A stretch of DNA of 42,181 nucleotides from Alphaproteobacteria bacterium (lineage in GTDB: Bacteria > Pseudomonadota > Alphaproteobacteria > Micropepsales > Micropepsaceae): positions 1 to 42,181 of the forward strand of contig JACCXK010000093.1 in NCBI GenBank assembly GCA_013697055.1, written 5' to 3'. Position numbers and translations under genes: made by a program. Shown in pieces: positions 1-7,669 of the stretch. The first letter of the stretch is position 1. Every line of letters starts with the position of its first letter. The notes below the pieces were generated by a model. The model searched no databases. It saw nothing but the letters and a program-made list of their open reading frames with translations, and was not told where the DNA came from.

Positions 1-309
1 CAGCATGCCGCCGCCGCCCTTGATCAGGTCCAGGTTGCGGTCGGCCTCGTCGGCGCCGTCGATGGTCAGGTCCAGCGGCGCCAGGTCCTCCAGCGAGGCC
101 AGGGTCAGACCCAGCTTGCGCGCCAGAGTGGCGGTCTTTTCGCTGGTCGGCACGCAGAGCAGCTTTTCGCCACCGCGCACCCGGGGGGCCAGCATCTCGA
201 CAAAGATCTCGGCAGTCGAGCCAGAGCCCAACCCCAGCTTCATGCCGTCCTGGACATACTCCAGCGCCTTGGCGGCGACGGCACGTTTGAGGGCGTTCTG
301 GTCGGTCAT
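1..309 (-). CDS. rpiA: Ribose-5-phosphate isomerase A, N-terminal part (runs off left edge)
   Basis: Interconverts ribose 5-phosphate and ribulose 5-phosphate in the cytosolic non-oxidative pentose phosphate pathway. Only the first 103 residues are in the window; the 3' end lies beyond base 1. The visible part starts [19 protein letters not shown] and contains the family phosphate-binding loop [11 protein letters not shown] (about residues 26-36), the VPTSEKT segment, the catalytic-region IDGADEAD motif (about 84-91) and the start of the KGGGGML loop. These are the standard RpiA landmarks in the right order and spacing. It lies 39 bases after glmS on the same strand and may be cotranscribed with glmU-glmS. 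Identification is secure; completeness cannot be judged. Confidence 0.93.
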   Translation of the reverse strand, partial: MTDQNALKRAVAAKALEYVQDGMKLGLGSGSTAEIFVEMLAPRVRGGEKLLCVPTSEKTATLARKLGLTLASLEDLAPLDLTIDGADEADRNLDLIKGGGGML

Positions 310-348
310 GGGCGCGACCATACCGGGCTTCCGTAACGGCGCAAATCG

Positions 349-2175
349 CTATTCGACGGTAACGGATTTCGCGAGGTTTCGCGGCTGGTCCATATCCGTA
401 CCCTTGGCAATAGCGGCATAGTAAGCCAGCAATTGCACCGGGATGGCATAGATCAGCGGGGTGATGAAGCTGTTGGTGGTGGGCACCTCGATGCTCGCCC
501 ACACCTTGCCGGCCTTGGCCATGCCGGCCTTGTCCGAGATCAGCAGCACCTTGCCGCCGCGCGCCATCACTTCCTGCATGTTGGAGATGGTCTTTTCGAA
601 ATGGGCGTCGTGCGGGGCGATGACGATGATCGGCACCGCGTCATCGATCAGGGCGATCGGACCGTGCTTCATCTCGCCGGCGGCATAGCCTTCGGCATGG
701 ATATAGCTGATCTCCTTCAGCTTCAGCGCCCCTTCCAGCGCCAGGGGGTAGCTGGCGCCGCGGCCCATATAGAGAACGTCGCGCGCCTTGGCGATTTCCT
801 CGCCCAGTATCTTGATCGCGGGTTCCTGTTTCAGGAACTCCGCGATGTGGCGCGGCGCTTCCAGCAGCGAAGCGCACAGCGTCTTTTCCTCGCTCTTGGA
901 TATGGTGCGGCGGGCTTCGGCCGCCGCGATGGCAAAACTGGCCAGCGCCGCCAACTGGCAGGTGAAGGCCTTGGTCGAAGCCACACCGATTTCCGGCCCG
1001 GCATAGGTGGGCAGCACGATGTCGGCTTCGCGCGCCATGCTGGATTCGGTGACATTAACCACCGCGATGGTGACCTGGCCCTTGGCCTTGGCCTCGCGCA
1101 GCGCCGCCAATGTGTCGGCGGTCTCACCCGACTGGGAGATGAACAGCGCCGCGCCGTTTTCCGGATAGACAGGATCGCGGTAGCGCAGTTCCGACGCCAC
1201 ATCGATTTCCACCGCCATGCGGGCCAGCTTTTCGAACCAGTATTTGCCGACCATGCCGGCATAATAGGACGTGCCGCAGGCCGAGATGGTCAGGCGCGAG
1301 GCCTTGACCAGTGCATCGCGCAGGCCCTTGCCCTGGCGGCGCACATCAGGGCCGGCGGGGTCGAGATAATGCGCCAGGGTGTGGCCCACCACTTCGGGCT
1401 GCTCATGGATTTCCTTGGCCATGAAATGACTGTGACCGGCCTTGTCCACCAGCGCGGCGCTGGCGGAGGTGATCTTGATTTCGCGGTTGGCGGGGCGGCC
1501 TTCGGCATCGAAGATCGCAACCTCGGCGCCCCGGATCACCACCACATCGCCCTCTTCGAGATAGGCGACCTTGTTGGTGAAAGGCGCCAGCGCAAAAGCG
1601 TCCGAGCCGATATAGGCTTCATGTTCGGCATAGCCCACCGCCAGCGGCGCGCCGCGGCGCGCGCCCACCAACAACCCGTCATGGTCCTTGAAGATCATGG
1701 CGATGGAATAGGCGCCGGTCAGCCGGGCAACGGCCTTCTTGGCGGCGGCGTCCGGCGCAAGGCCTTCGCTGAGCAACTGGGTGACCAGGTGGGCGGCGGT
1801 TTCGCTGTCGGTTTCGGATTCGAACACATGGCCCTTGGCGGTGAGCTCGGCCTTCAACTCGCGGAAATTCTCGATGATGCCGTTATGCACAATGGCGACT
1901 TGCGCCGTGGCATGGGGATGGGCGTTGCTTTCGGTGGGGGCGCCATGGGTGGCCCAGCGTGTATGGCCGATGCCGGTCGAGCCGTGCAGCGGCCGGTCCT
2001 GCAGCACCGCGCCCAGCATGTTGAGCTTGCCGGGCGCGCGGCGGCGGTCGATGGCGCCATGGTCCAGGGTGGCGATGCCCGCCGAGTCATAGCCGCGATA
2101 TTCCAGCCGCTTCAGGGCTTCCAGGATGACCGGCGCCACGTCGCGCGTGCCCGCAATGCCAACAATGCCGCACAT
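349..2175 (-). CDS. glmS: Glutamine-fructose-6-phosphate aminotransferase (isomerizing)
   Basis: Makes glucosamine 6-phosphate from fructose 6-phosphate and glutamine, the entry step to UDP-GlcNAc for peptidoglycan and lipid A. The 608-residue protein has the family's full length. It starts MCGIVGIAG, so Cys2 becomes the N-terminal nucleophile of the Ntn glutaminase domain (about 1-220, with GHTRWATHG and HNGIIEN). Two SIS isomerase domains follow (ISACGTSYYAG, SQSGETADT, GRGASYPLALEGALKLKE), and the C-terminus is the typical ...NLAKSVTVE. Its ATG overlaps the glmU stop by one base (TAATG), implying translational coupling. No glmS ribozyme would be expected upstream, because the gene sits directly behind glmU. 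Confidence 0.97.
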   Translation of the reverse strand: MCGIVGIAGTRDVAPVILEALKRLEYRGYDSAGIATLDHGAIDRRRAPGKLNMLGAVLQDRPLHGSTGIGHTRWATHGAPTESNAHPHATAQVAIVHNGIIENFRELKAELTAKGHVFESETDSETAAHLVTQLLSEGLAPDAAAKKAVARLTGAYSIAMIFKDHDGLLVGARRGAPLAVGYAEHEAYIGSDAFALAPFTNKVAYLEEGDVVVIRGAEVAIFDAEGRPANREIKITSASAALVDKAGHSHFMAKEIHEQPEVVGHTLAHYLDPAGPDVRRQGKGLRDALVKASRLTISACGTSYYAGMVGKYWFEKLARMAVEIDVASELRYRDPVYPENGAALFISQSGETADTLAALREAKAKGQVTIAVVNVTESSMAREADIVLPTYAGPEIGVASTKAFTCQLAALASFAIAAAEARRTISKSEEKTLCASLLEAPRHIAEFLKQEPAIKILGEEIAKARDVLYMGRGASYPLALEGALKLKEISYIHAEGYAAGEMKHGPIALIDDAVPIIVIAPHDAHFEKTISNMQEVMARGGKVLLISDKAGMAKAGKVWASIEVPTTNSFITPLIYAIPVQLLAYYAAIAKGTDMDQPRNLAKSVTVE

Positions 2176-3506
2176 TACTTTTTCTCCAACTTCTTTTTGT
2201 CGCGGAAGGCTTTCGCCCAGCCCGCTTTCTGAGTCTGCGGCCCGCGCGCAATCGCCAGCGCATCGGCTTCCACGTCTTGTGTAATGACTGATCCGGCCGC
2301 CGTGATGGCGCCGTCGCCGATCTTCACCGGCGCCACCAGCGCGGTGTCCGAGCCGATAAAGGCGCCGGCGCCGATCTCGGTGATCGACTTGGTGAAGCCG
2401 TCATAATTGCAGGTGATGGTGCCGGCCCCGATATTGGCGCCCGCCCCCACCCGCGCATCGCCCAGATAGGTGAGATGATTGGCCTTGGCGCCCGTGCCGA
2501 TCACCGCATTCTTCACTTCCACGAAATTGCCGATATGGGCGCCTTCGCCGATCACCGCGCCGGGACGCAGGCGCGCGAACGGCCCGATGATGGCGCCGGA
2601 GGCAACGCTGGCGCCTTCCAGATGCGAGTGGCTGCGGATGCGCGCGCCGGTCTTCACGCTCACGCCGGCTGCGAACACCACAAAGGGTTCGATCTCCACG
2701 TCATTCTCCACCATCGTGTCATGGGCGAAGAACACCGTCTCGGGCGACGCCATGGTGACGCCGTCGGCCAGCAGGCGCTTGCGGACGCGGTCCTGGAACA
2801 TGCGCTCGGCGCCCGCCAGTTCGGCACGGCTGTTGACGCCGGTAACGGAAACCTCGTCGGCCACGGCGATAGCGCATTTGATCCCATCGGTGCGCGCGAT
2901 GCTGGGCACGTCGGTGAGGTAATATTCCTTCTGGGCATTGTCGTTGTTCAGCAGCTGCGTCCATTGGAAGAATTTCTGCGCGTCCGCGGCATAGCAGCCG
3001 GCATTGCACAGGCTGACGCCGCGCTCGGCGTCCGAAGCGTCCTTGTATTCGACGATGCGGTTCAGGAACCCGTCCGGCGTCAGCAGCACCCGGCCATAGG
3101 AAGCGGGATCGGCCGGCTCAAAGGCCAGCATGGCCAGGCCCGTGCGCGCCTGTGCCCGCAGGCACTCGGCAATGATCTCGCCGGTGACCAGCGGCATGTC
3201 GCCATTGACGATCAGAAGCGTGCCGGAAAAATCCGCCAGCGCGTCCCTGGCGCAGGCCGCGGCATGGCCGGTGCCCAACTGCTGGTCCTGGATGGCGCTG
3301 TCACAGCCCATGGCCTTGGCATAATCGCGCACCACCTGACCGGCGGGCGACGTCACCACCACGATGCGCTCCACCCCGGCGGCCCTCAGCGCCCCGATGA
3401 CATGGCCGAGCAGCGGCAGCCCGGCGACCTTGTGCAGGACCTTGGGCAGTGCCGATTTCATACGGGTGCCGGCGCCCGCAGCGAGAATGATGGCAGCCTT
3501 ACTCAT
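2175..3506 (-). CDS. glmU: Bifunctional GlcNAc-1-phosphate uridyltransferase / GlcN-1-phosphate acetyltransferase
   Basis: Carries out the last two steps to UDP-GlcNAc in the cytosol: acetylation of GlcN-1-P, then uridylyl transfer. The N-terminal nucleotidyltransferase domain has the signature LAAGAGTRMKSALPKVLHK near residue 8, and QLGTGHA and GDMPL follow. The C-terminal half is a left-handed beta-helix of hexapeptide repeats (for example GAHIGNFVEVKN, NHLTYLGDARVGAGANIGAGT) with the acetyl-CoA-binding GSDTALVAPV stretch. Length is about 443 residues, normal for the family. I chose the start at 3506 (MSKAAIILAAG), which matches family N-termini; an in-frame ATG four codons upstream (3518) is possible. 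A degenerate copy of this gene's first codons lies just upstream (3601-3638). Confidence 0.95.
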   Translation of the reverse strand: MSKAAIILAAGAGTRMKSALPKVLHKVAGLPLLGHVIGALRAAGVERIVVVTSPAGQVVRDYAKAMGCDSAIQDQQLGTGHAAACARDALADFSGTLLIVNGDMPLVTGEIIAECLRAQARTGLAMLAFEPADPASYGRVLLTPDGFLNRIVEYKDASDAERGVSLCNAGCYAADAQKFFQWTQLLNNDNAQKEYYLTDVPSIARTDGIKCAIAVADEVSVTGVNSRAELAGAERMFQDRVRKRLLADGVTMASPETVFFAHDTMVENDVEIEPFVVFAAGVSVKTGARIRSHSHLEGASVASGAIIGPFARLRPGAVIGEGAHIGNFVEVKNAVIGTGAKANHLTYLGDARVGAGANIGAGTITCNYDGFTKSITEIGAGAFIGSDTALVAPVKIGDGAITAAGSVITQDVEADALAIARGPQTQKAGWAKAFRDKKKLEKK

Positions 3507-3633
3507 GGCGGGCGCCATTTATCTTTTTGGTCGCATGTTTTCGGTCCAACATCGACGACAACGCGGTCAAAACCAGCAAGCCGAAAAAATGCTCCCGGGG
3601 GCCCGCAGCAAGGATGACGGCAGCCTTCGACAT
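3499..3633 (-). pseudogene. Short ORF beginning with a copy of the glmU 5' end
   Basis: This 44-codon ORF starts MSKAAVILAAGPREHFFG, repeating the GlmU N-terminus MSKAAIILAAG and then diverging into unrelated sequence. Its stop (TAA, 3499-3501) overlaps the glmU start region, so ribosomes leaving it would finish on the glmU ATG at 3506. At DNA level 3601-3638 matches 3474-3511 at 32 of 38 positions, and the serine codon differs (TCG versus AGT) while still encoding Ser. It could be a decayed fragment of a duplicated nucleotidyltransferase gene or a leader peptide coupled to glmU. No function is assigned; translation is unproven. Confidence 0.4.
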
Positions 3634-3721
3634 GGCGGTTGGGTAGTGCCCTGTGAGAAAAAGATGAAGTGACGAATTGCGACTGTATATTGCCTTGATT
3701 CTAAGGACGATCCGTTAATTC

Positions 3722-4405
3722 ATGCCCCCACACCCGGCCCTGATTTTCGACCTGGACGGCACTTTGGCCGACACCGCCCCTGACCTTTTGGGGGCGACCA
3801 ATGCCGTGCTGGCGGCCAGGGGGCGGCCTTTGCTGGACCTGGGGCATCTGCGCCACATGGTGGGCTTTGGCGCCAAGGCGCTGATCACCCAGGCGATGGA
3901 GGCCAGCGGCGCCCCCGTGACGGAAGCGGACATGCCGCCCCTGGGCGAAATCTTCCTGGCCCATTACCGCGCCCACATCGCCGATGGCACCCGGCTGTTT
4001 CCGCAGGTGGCCGAGACCCTGGCCGCGTTGAAAGCCCAAGGCGCGCGGCTGGGGGTGCTGACCAACAAGCCGCAGGAACTGACCGACCTCTTGTTGCCGC
4101 GCCTGGGGCTGGAGGGGGTGTTCGCCGCCGTCTATGGCGCGGGGCGCATGACCTATACCAAGCCGGACCCGCGCATCTTCCATGACGTGGTGACAGACGT
4201 ATTTAAGGGAGGTGGGGGCGGCGGACCGGCGGTGATGATCGGGGATTCCATCACCGACCTGAACACGGCGCGCGCCGCTGATGCGCCCTGTATCCTGATG
4301 TCCTATGGCTTCACGCCGGTGCCCGCCAAAGAGCTTGGCGCAGACATCGTGCTGGATGATTTTGACCAACTGCCACAGGCGTTGCGCGATCTGAAGCTGC
4401 TCTAG
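3722..4405 (+). CDS. gph: Phosphoglycolate phosphatase-type HAD hydrolase
   Basis: A HAD-superfamily phosphatase that probably dephosphorylates 2-phosphoglycolate or a similar small phosphoester in the cytosol. The 227 residues include HAD motif I DLDGT (nucleophile Asp10, acid/base Asp12), motif II LTNKP (about residue 113), a motif III lysine in YTKPDP, and motif IV GDSITDLNTA (about 173). The alpha-helical cap between motifs I and II fits the Gph/PGPase subclass. No strong ribosome site is visible close to the ATG; AAGGA lies about 15 bases upstream. It is divergent from glmU and convergent with the response regulator, with both stops sharing the tetranucleotide CTAG at 4402-4405. The exact substrate is inferred from family resemblance only. 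Confidence 0.85.
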   Translation: MPPHPALIFDLDGTLADTAPDLLGATNAVLAARGRPLLDLGHLRHMVGFGAKALITQAMEASGAPVTEADMPPLGEIFLAHYRAHIADGTRLFPQVAETLAALKAQGARLGVLTNKPQELTDLLLPRLGLEGVFAAVYGAGRMTYTKPDPRIFHDVVTDVFKGGGGGGPAVMIGDSITDLNTARAADAPCILMSYGFTPVPAKELGADIVLDDFDQLPQALRDLKLL

Positions 4406-4824
4406 AGCTCCCAGGTCGGCGCGGGAGGGGCGGACGTGGCGTCCCACACCATGGTGCTGGACTTCACCAGCCGCGACAGCCGTTCCAGCAAGACGTCGGG
4501 ATTGAACGGCTTGACCATATAGTCGCCAGCGCCGCCGGACATCGCTTCCATTACGGTTGCGGGATCGCGCTCGCCGGTCAGCATCATCACCGGCAGATTG
4601 GCCATGCGCGGATCGGACTTGATCTTGCTCAGCGCCGACAGACCGCCGCCGCCTGGCATCTGCACATCCAAAATCACCGCAATCGGCTCTTGGGCGCGCA
4701 CCATGGCCAGCGCGGCAATGGCATCGTTGGTGGAGACGACATTGTAGCGCGCCATGCCCAGACGCAGCTTCACCAGGTTGATGATGGTGGGATCGTCATC
4801 GGCGATCACGACACAACGCTGCAT
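4402..4824 (-). CDS. Single-domain response regulator (CheY-like)
   Basis: A 140-residue stand-alone receiver with no DNA-binding output domain. The acidic pocket is Asp10/Asp11, the phosphoacceptor is Asp53 (in ILDVQMPGGGG), the switch threonine is Thr83 (MLTGE) and the conserved lysine is Lys105 (VKPFNP). All catalytic receiver residues are present. It ends in a short, probably disordered, proline-containing tail. It is divergent from the MASE1 histidine kinase across 165 bases, making that kinase a plausible partner. Such proteins usually act as phosphorelay intermediates or by protein-protein contact; the target is unknown. Confidence 0.88.
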   Translation of the reverse strand: MQRCVVIADDDPTIINLVKLRLGMARYNVVSTNDAIAALAMVRAQEPIAVILDVQMPGGGGLSALSKIKSDPRMANLPVMMLTGERDPATVMEAMSGGAGDYMVKPFNPDVLLERLSRLVKSSTMVWDATSAPPAPTWEL

Positions 4825-4934
4825 TCAAACACCCCGCCAATTCCCGGCCGCAGCTTTGGCCGGCAGGGCTTAAGATTGTCTTCCTGAAATGTCAGATTGC
4901 CGGCCATTTTTCTTGGGAATTCCGCGGCTTTTTG

Positions 4935-4963
4935 GTGACATTTCTGCAGAATCGGGTCCTATT
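4935..4963 (+). promoter_or_regulatory. Candidate sigma-70-type promoter for the MASE1 kinase
   Basis: GTGACA (4935-4940, five of six matches to TTGACA) and CCTATT (4958-4963, weak -10) are separated by exactly 17 bases. They lie 27 bases before the proposed TTG start, leaving room for a short leader that contains the GGAGAG ribosome site. The -10 is poor, so this is only a suggestion. Confidence 0.25.
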
Positions 4964-4989
4964 CCGCCCGTCCGGCACCGGAGAGTTAT

Positions 4990-6585
4990 TTGCCCGCACC
5001 CGCCCCGTTTCTGCGCAAGGATTTCCTGGTCGCCGCGCTGCTGGCCGCGGTGGGATTCTTCGTGCTGGGCTATGGCGCGATCCGACTGACGCCGCCGGGC
5101 AGCTCCACCGCCATCATCTGGCCGGCCGACGCCTTCGCTTTGTGCCTGATGCTGCGCTATGCGCGCGGCTGGCGCGAGCGCGGCGTGATGCTGGTGGGCG
5201 TGTTCGTGGCCGATCTGTTCAGCAACGGGTTGGGCGGCTCGCCCGCGCTGCTGACCATCGGCTACAGCCTGGTCAACACGTTGGAACTGGCGCTGTGCCT
5301 GGTGATCGCGGGTCAAAGGCGCGCTTTGCGCTTCGCCAATGTGCGCGCCCAGGCGCTGTTCGGCCTCAAGATCGGCGTGCTGGCGCCGCTGCTCGGCGGG
5401 CTATGCGCTATGCTGGTGACTTGGGCAGGCGGTGCGCCCGATGCCTTTGCCGCGGGGCGCAACTGGTTCTTCGCCGACGTGCTGGGCTTTTGCATCGTCT
5501 TTCCCATCGGCATGGCCATTTCCTGGCGACAGATCGAGAAGCTGCGGCTGCGCCAGCGCCTGCCGCTGGCGATCGGGGCGGTGAGTTTGCTGATCGCAGT
5601 GACCTTGCTGGTGTTTCCGCTGCGCGTCTATCCGCTGCAGTTCCTGGTGCTGCCCGCCGCTCTGTTCGTGACAGCGCGTTTCCGCACGTTGGGCGCGGGC
5701 GCGGCCATGATCATCATCGCCACCATCGTGCTGGCCGAGCCGGTGCCGAAAATGGCCATCGATCCGGTGTTGCGCATCCAGTATCTGCAACTGTTCATGG
5801 CGGTGTGCGGCCTGGTTTGCGTGCGCGCCGCGGGACTGCTGAATTCCCGCGACCTGCACATCGCCATCGGCGAGCGCCAGCATCGCCGCGCCGTGCGCGC
5901 CAGCCGCTTCAAAAGCCGGCTCCTGGGCCATGTCAGCCATGAAGTGAGGAGCCCGCTGTCGGCGATCATCGGTTTTTCGTCGATGCTGGAATCGGGATCG
6001 CTGTCGGCGGAACGGGCGCCGGAATTTGCCGCCATTATCGCCCATAATGGCGAGCTGTTGCAGCGGCTGCATGACGACCTGCTCGACCTGTCCCGCGCCG
6101 AAGCCGGCGCCCTCTCCATCCAGGCCGAGCGGGTGACAGTGGGCAGCACCCTGGCCACCTGCATCAGCGGCATCCGGCTGGACGCCACCCTGGGCGGCAA
6201 GGAAGTGCTGGTGGACGGGATCGAGGACGCGCTGGCGGTGCAGGCCGATCCGGTGCGGCTGGCCCAGATCCTCAACAACCTGATCGCCAATGCCTTCAAG
6301 TATGGCGACAATTTCTCGCCCATCCGGGTCAGCGCCCATGCCCGGGACGACGGCTTCGGCCGCATCGAGATCGCCAACACCGGCCCCGGCATCCCCGCGG
6401 CCGAGCGGGGGGCGGTGTTCCTGCCCTTCCGCCGCTCGCAACTGGTGGGGCGTTCTGTGCCGGGCGCCGGCCTGGGGCTCTCCATCGCCAAGCTGCTGGT
6501 CGAGGCGCAGGGCGGGCGGATCGATTTTGAGAGCGAACCCGGCCGCCAGACCCGGTTCTGGATCGACTTGCCGTTGGCTGCCTGA
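4990..6585 (+). CDS. MASE1-domain membrane sensor histidine kinase
   Basis: A 531-residue inner-membrane kinase. Residues about 10-295 form roughly eight hydrophobic helices resembling the MASE1 sensor (with the SSTAIIWPADAFAL and LLTIGYSLVNTLE segments). A cytoplasmic HisKA domain follows with the phosphoacceptor His317 in GHVSHEVRSPLSAIIGF. The HATPase_c domain has an N box (NNLIANAFKYG, about 430), a G1 box (IANTGPGIP) and a G2 box (GAGLGLSIAKLLVEAQGG). There is no receiver domain. I accept the TTG start at 4990 because GGAGAG (4980-4985) sits four bases upstream and the next in-frame ATG would remove the first helices. MASE1 ligands are generally unknown. The divergent receiver at 4402-4824 is the likely partner. 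Confidence 0.88.
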   Translation: MPAPAPFLRKDFLVAALLAAVGFFVLGYGAIRLTPPGSSTAIIWPADAFALCLMLRYARGWRERGVMLVGVFVADLFSNGLGGSPALLTIGYSLVNTLELALCLVIAGQRRALRFANVRAQALFGLKIGVLAPLLGGLCAMLVTWAGGAPDAFAAGRNWFFADVLGFCIVFPIGMAISWRQIEKLRLRQRLPLAIGAVSLLIAVTLLVFPLRVYPLQFLVLPAALFVTARFRTLGAGAAMIIIATIVLAEPVPKMAIDPVLRIQYLQLFMAVCGLVCVRAAGLLNSRDLHIAIGERQHRRAVRASRFKSRLLGHVSHEVRSPLSAIIGFSSMLESGSLSAERAPEFAAIIAHNGELLQRLHDDLLDLSRAEAGALSIQAERVTVGSTLATCISGIRLDATLGGKEVLVDGIEDALAVQADPVRLAQILNNLIANAFKYGDNFSPIRVSAHARDDGFGRIEIANTGPGIPAAERGAVFLPFRRSQLVGRSVPGAGLGLSIAKLLVEAQGGRIDFESEPGRQTRFWIDLPLAA

Positions 6586-6665
6586 AGGCAAGAATCTCGC
6601 GGTTTTGGCCGTCCCGCTTGACGGTTTTGGAGCCCCCCCTTATAGCCCTGCCCTCCGTCATGGAC

Positions 6666-6740
6666 GGGCGCGTAGCTCAGCGGGAGAGCACTCCCTTCAC
6701 ACGGGAGGGGTCAGAGGTTCAATCCCTCTCGCGCCCACCA
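6666..6740 (+). tRNA. tRNA-Val (anticodon CAC)
   Basis: A 75-base cloverleaf with encoded CCA. The acceptor stem GGGCGCG/CGCGCCC pairs perfectly, the D-arm is GCTC...GAGC, the anticodon stem is CTCCC/GGGAG with loop TTCACAC giving anticodon CAC (codon GUG), and the T-arm is AGAGG-TTCAATC-CCTCT. The 3' half (6696-6741) is duplicated imperfectly at 16228-16273, marking this gene as the integration site of a genomic island. Confidence 0.96.
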
Positions 6741-6741
6741 T
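6696..6741 (+). repeat. Island end 1 (att-like): 3' half of tRNA-Val
   Basis: This 46-base stretch runs from the anticodon loop through the CCA end. It matches 16228-16273 at 40 of 46 positions with no gaps, in the same orientation, 9532 bases apart. This is the classic footprint of tyrosine-recombinase insertion into a tRNA gene, and an integrase N-terminal remnant starts 102 bases downstream. Confidence 0.8.
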
Positions 6742-6842
6742 CCTAAACCGTTGCACCACAACGGAAACTAGGTTCGGGCAACCTCCCCAGAAAACCACTG
6801 CAAGTCAGCGTGTCACACTCCTGGCACACGGACACCCCGACA

Positions 6843-7157
6843 GTGGCGACCATTCGACAAAGACAAGGCAAGTGGCAGGTTCAAGTCCGCCGCTCCGGCC
6901 TCACATCGAGCCGAACCTTCAACCTGAAAGCTGATGCGCTCCGCTGGGCAAACCAGACCGAAGCGGAAGCAGATAGGCATGGGATAGAGCAAGTGAAAGC
7001 GAGCCAAGCAAGAAGGTCTATTACAGCCGGAAGACAGAGACCTATAGCGACAGCGTATGGGCGCGCTAAACGGAATGTCCGCTTTGCGCCAAAAGCGGTC
7101 ATTCGTCCGCGGCAAACCCACTGGCGCCTCGGATTCAAGCAGACCTTCGGTAAGTAA
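6843..7157 (+). pseudogene. Truncated tyrosine-recombinase (phage-type integrase) N-terminus
   Basis: From the GTG at 6843 the frame reads VATIRQRQGKWQVQVRR, then a segment containing SRTFNLKADALRWANQTEAEADRHG. This is the arm-binding N-terminal domain of tRNA-targeting phage-type integrases. Similarity ends after about 55 residues, the rest of the frame runs into a dispersed repeat (7074-7105), and it stops at 7157. The catalytic domain (R-H-R-Y) is absent anywhere in the window. An integrase fragment directly downstream of a tRNA gene is the expected position for an island integrase. The element is therefore no longer able to excise by its own enzyme. The stretch 7158-7287 shows no other gene. 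Confidence 0.72.
7074..7105. repeat. Dispersed palindromic repeat, copy 1
   Basis: A dyad centred on CCGCTTT...AAAAGCGG. It matches 16102-16133 at 28 of 32 positions in the same orientation. Both copies lie inside the island close to its two ends. It resembles a repeat family that turns up in many alphaproteobacterial genomes and is often mis-translated as reading frames containing VRFxPKADI-like peptides; that link is from memory. Confidence 0.6.
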
Positions 7158-7287
7158 GTTCCGGCACCGGTAAACACTGAATTAAATCAAAGGCATCGAA
7201 CGGTTGAGCGCGACACCTTCATCCAAAAACGCAAACCTTCGTTCCAGCCATATCGAGACAGCGGCCCGAGGCCTCAGACTTGGGCCC

Positions 7288-7632
7288 TTATACAAGTTGC
7301 AGCAGAGTCTCCGATAGCGCGCTGATACGAACAGGTTTCGGTAAGAGGGTCGCGCCGTTGCACCACTGTGGCAGTCGGTCTCGGGAAACTCCCGATAGGA
7401 AGAGAAACGGCGTGCCCCTGGCGCGCAACTCACGAGCAACCCTCTCGGCCGTCTCATCTCGCAGGTTAAAATCGAGCACGGCGACATCGCAACCCTCTTC
7501 CTCGAGGAGGGCAAGAGCCTTTGCGACGGAAGCTGCAGGCCCAACAATTTCAAACCCCGCGCCTTCTAACTGGTCGGCGATATCAATCGCGATAATTGCT
7601 TCATCTTCAACTATGAGCACGCGCGAATTCAT
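7288..7632 (-). CDS. Single-domain response regulator of the island operon
   Basis: A 114-residue receiver starting MNSRVLIVEDE. The acidic pair is in VEDE (residues 8-11), the phosphoacceptor is Asp54 (AVLDFNL), Ser80 occupies the switch Thr position (FLFLSG), and Lys99 is in LPKPVR. There is no output domain. It resembles the small receivers that accompany HWE kinases. I chose ATG 7632, with GGTGG upstream, over the GTG at 7641. It is the last gene of the three-gene island operon, 37 bases after the HWE kinase, and is a candidate shuttle or phosphate sink for that relay. Confidence 0.85.
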   Translation of the reverse strand: MNSRVLIVEDEAIIAIDIADQLEGAGFEIVGPAASVAKALALLEEEGCDVAVLDFNLRDETAERVARELRARGTPFLFLSGVSRDRLPQWCNGATLLPKPVRISALSETLLQLV

Positions 7633-7669
7633 TGGCGCCACCGGGCACTAAAAAAGACCGAGCTACGCA

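Noticed and set aside
5-421. 138-codon plus-strand frame at the left edge
   Set aside because: It is the antisense of rpiA and of the glmS 3' end.
2173-2200. glmS ribozyme
   Set aside because: The glmS start overlaps the glmU stop, leaving no leader, and the ribozyme is known mainly from Firmicutes.
433-2232. 599-codon plus-strand frame opposite glmS
   Set aside because: Antisense shadow of a clear glmS gene in G+C-rich DNA; composition is His/Arg/Gly-rich without any family motif.
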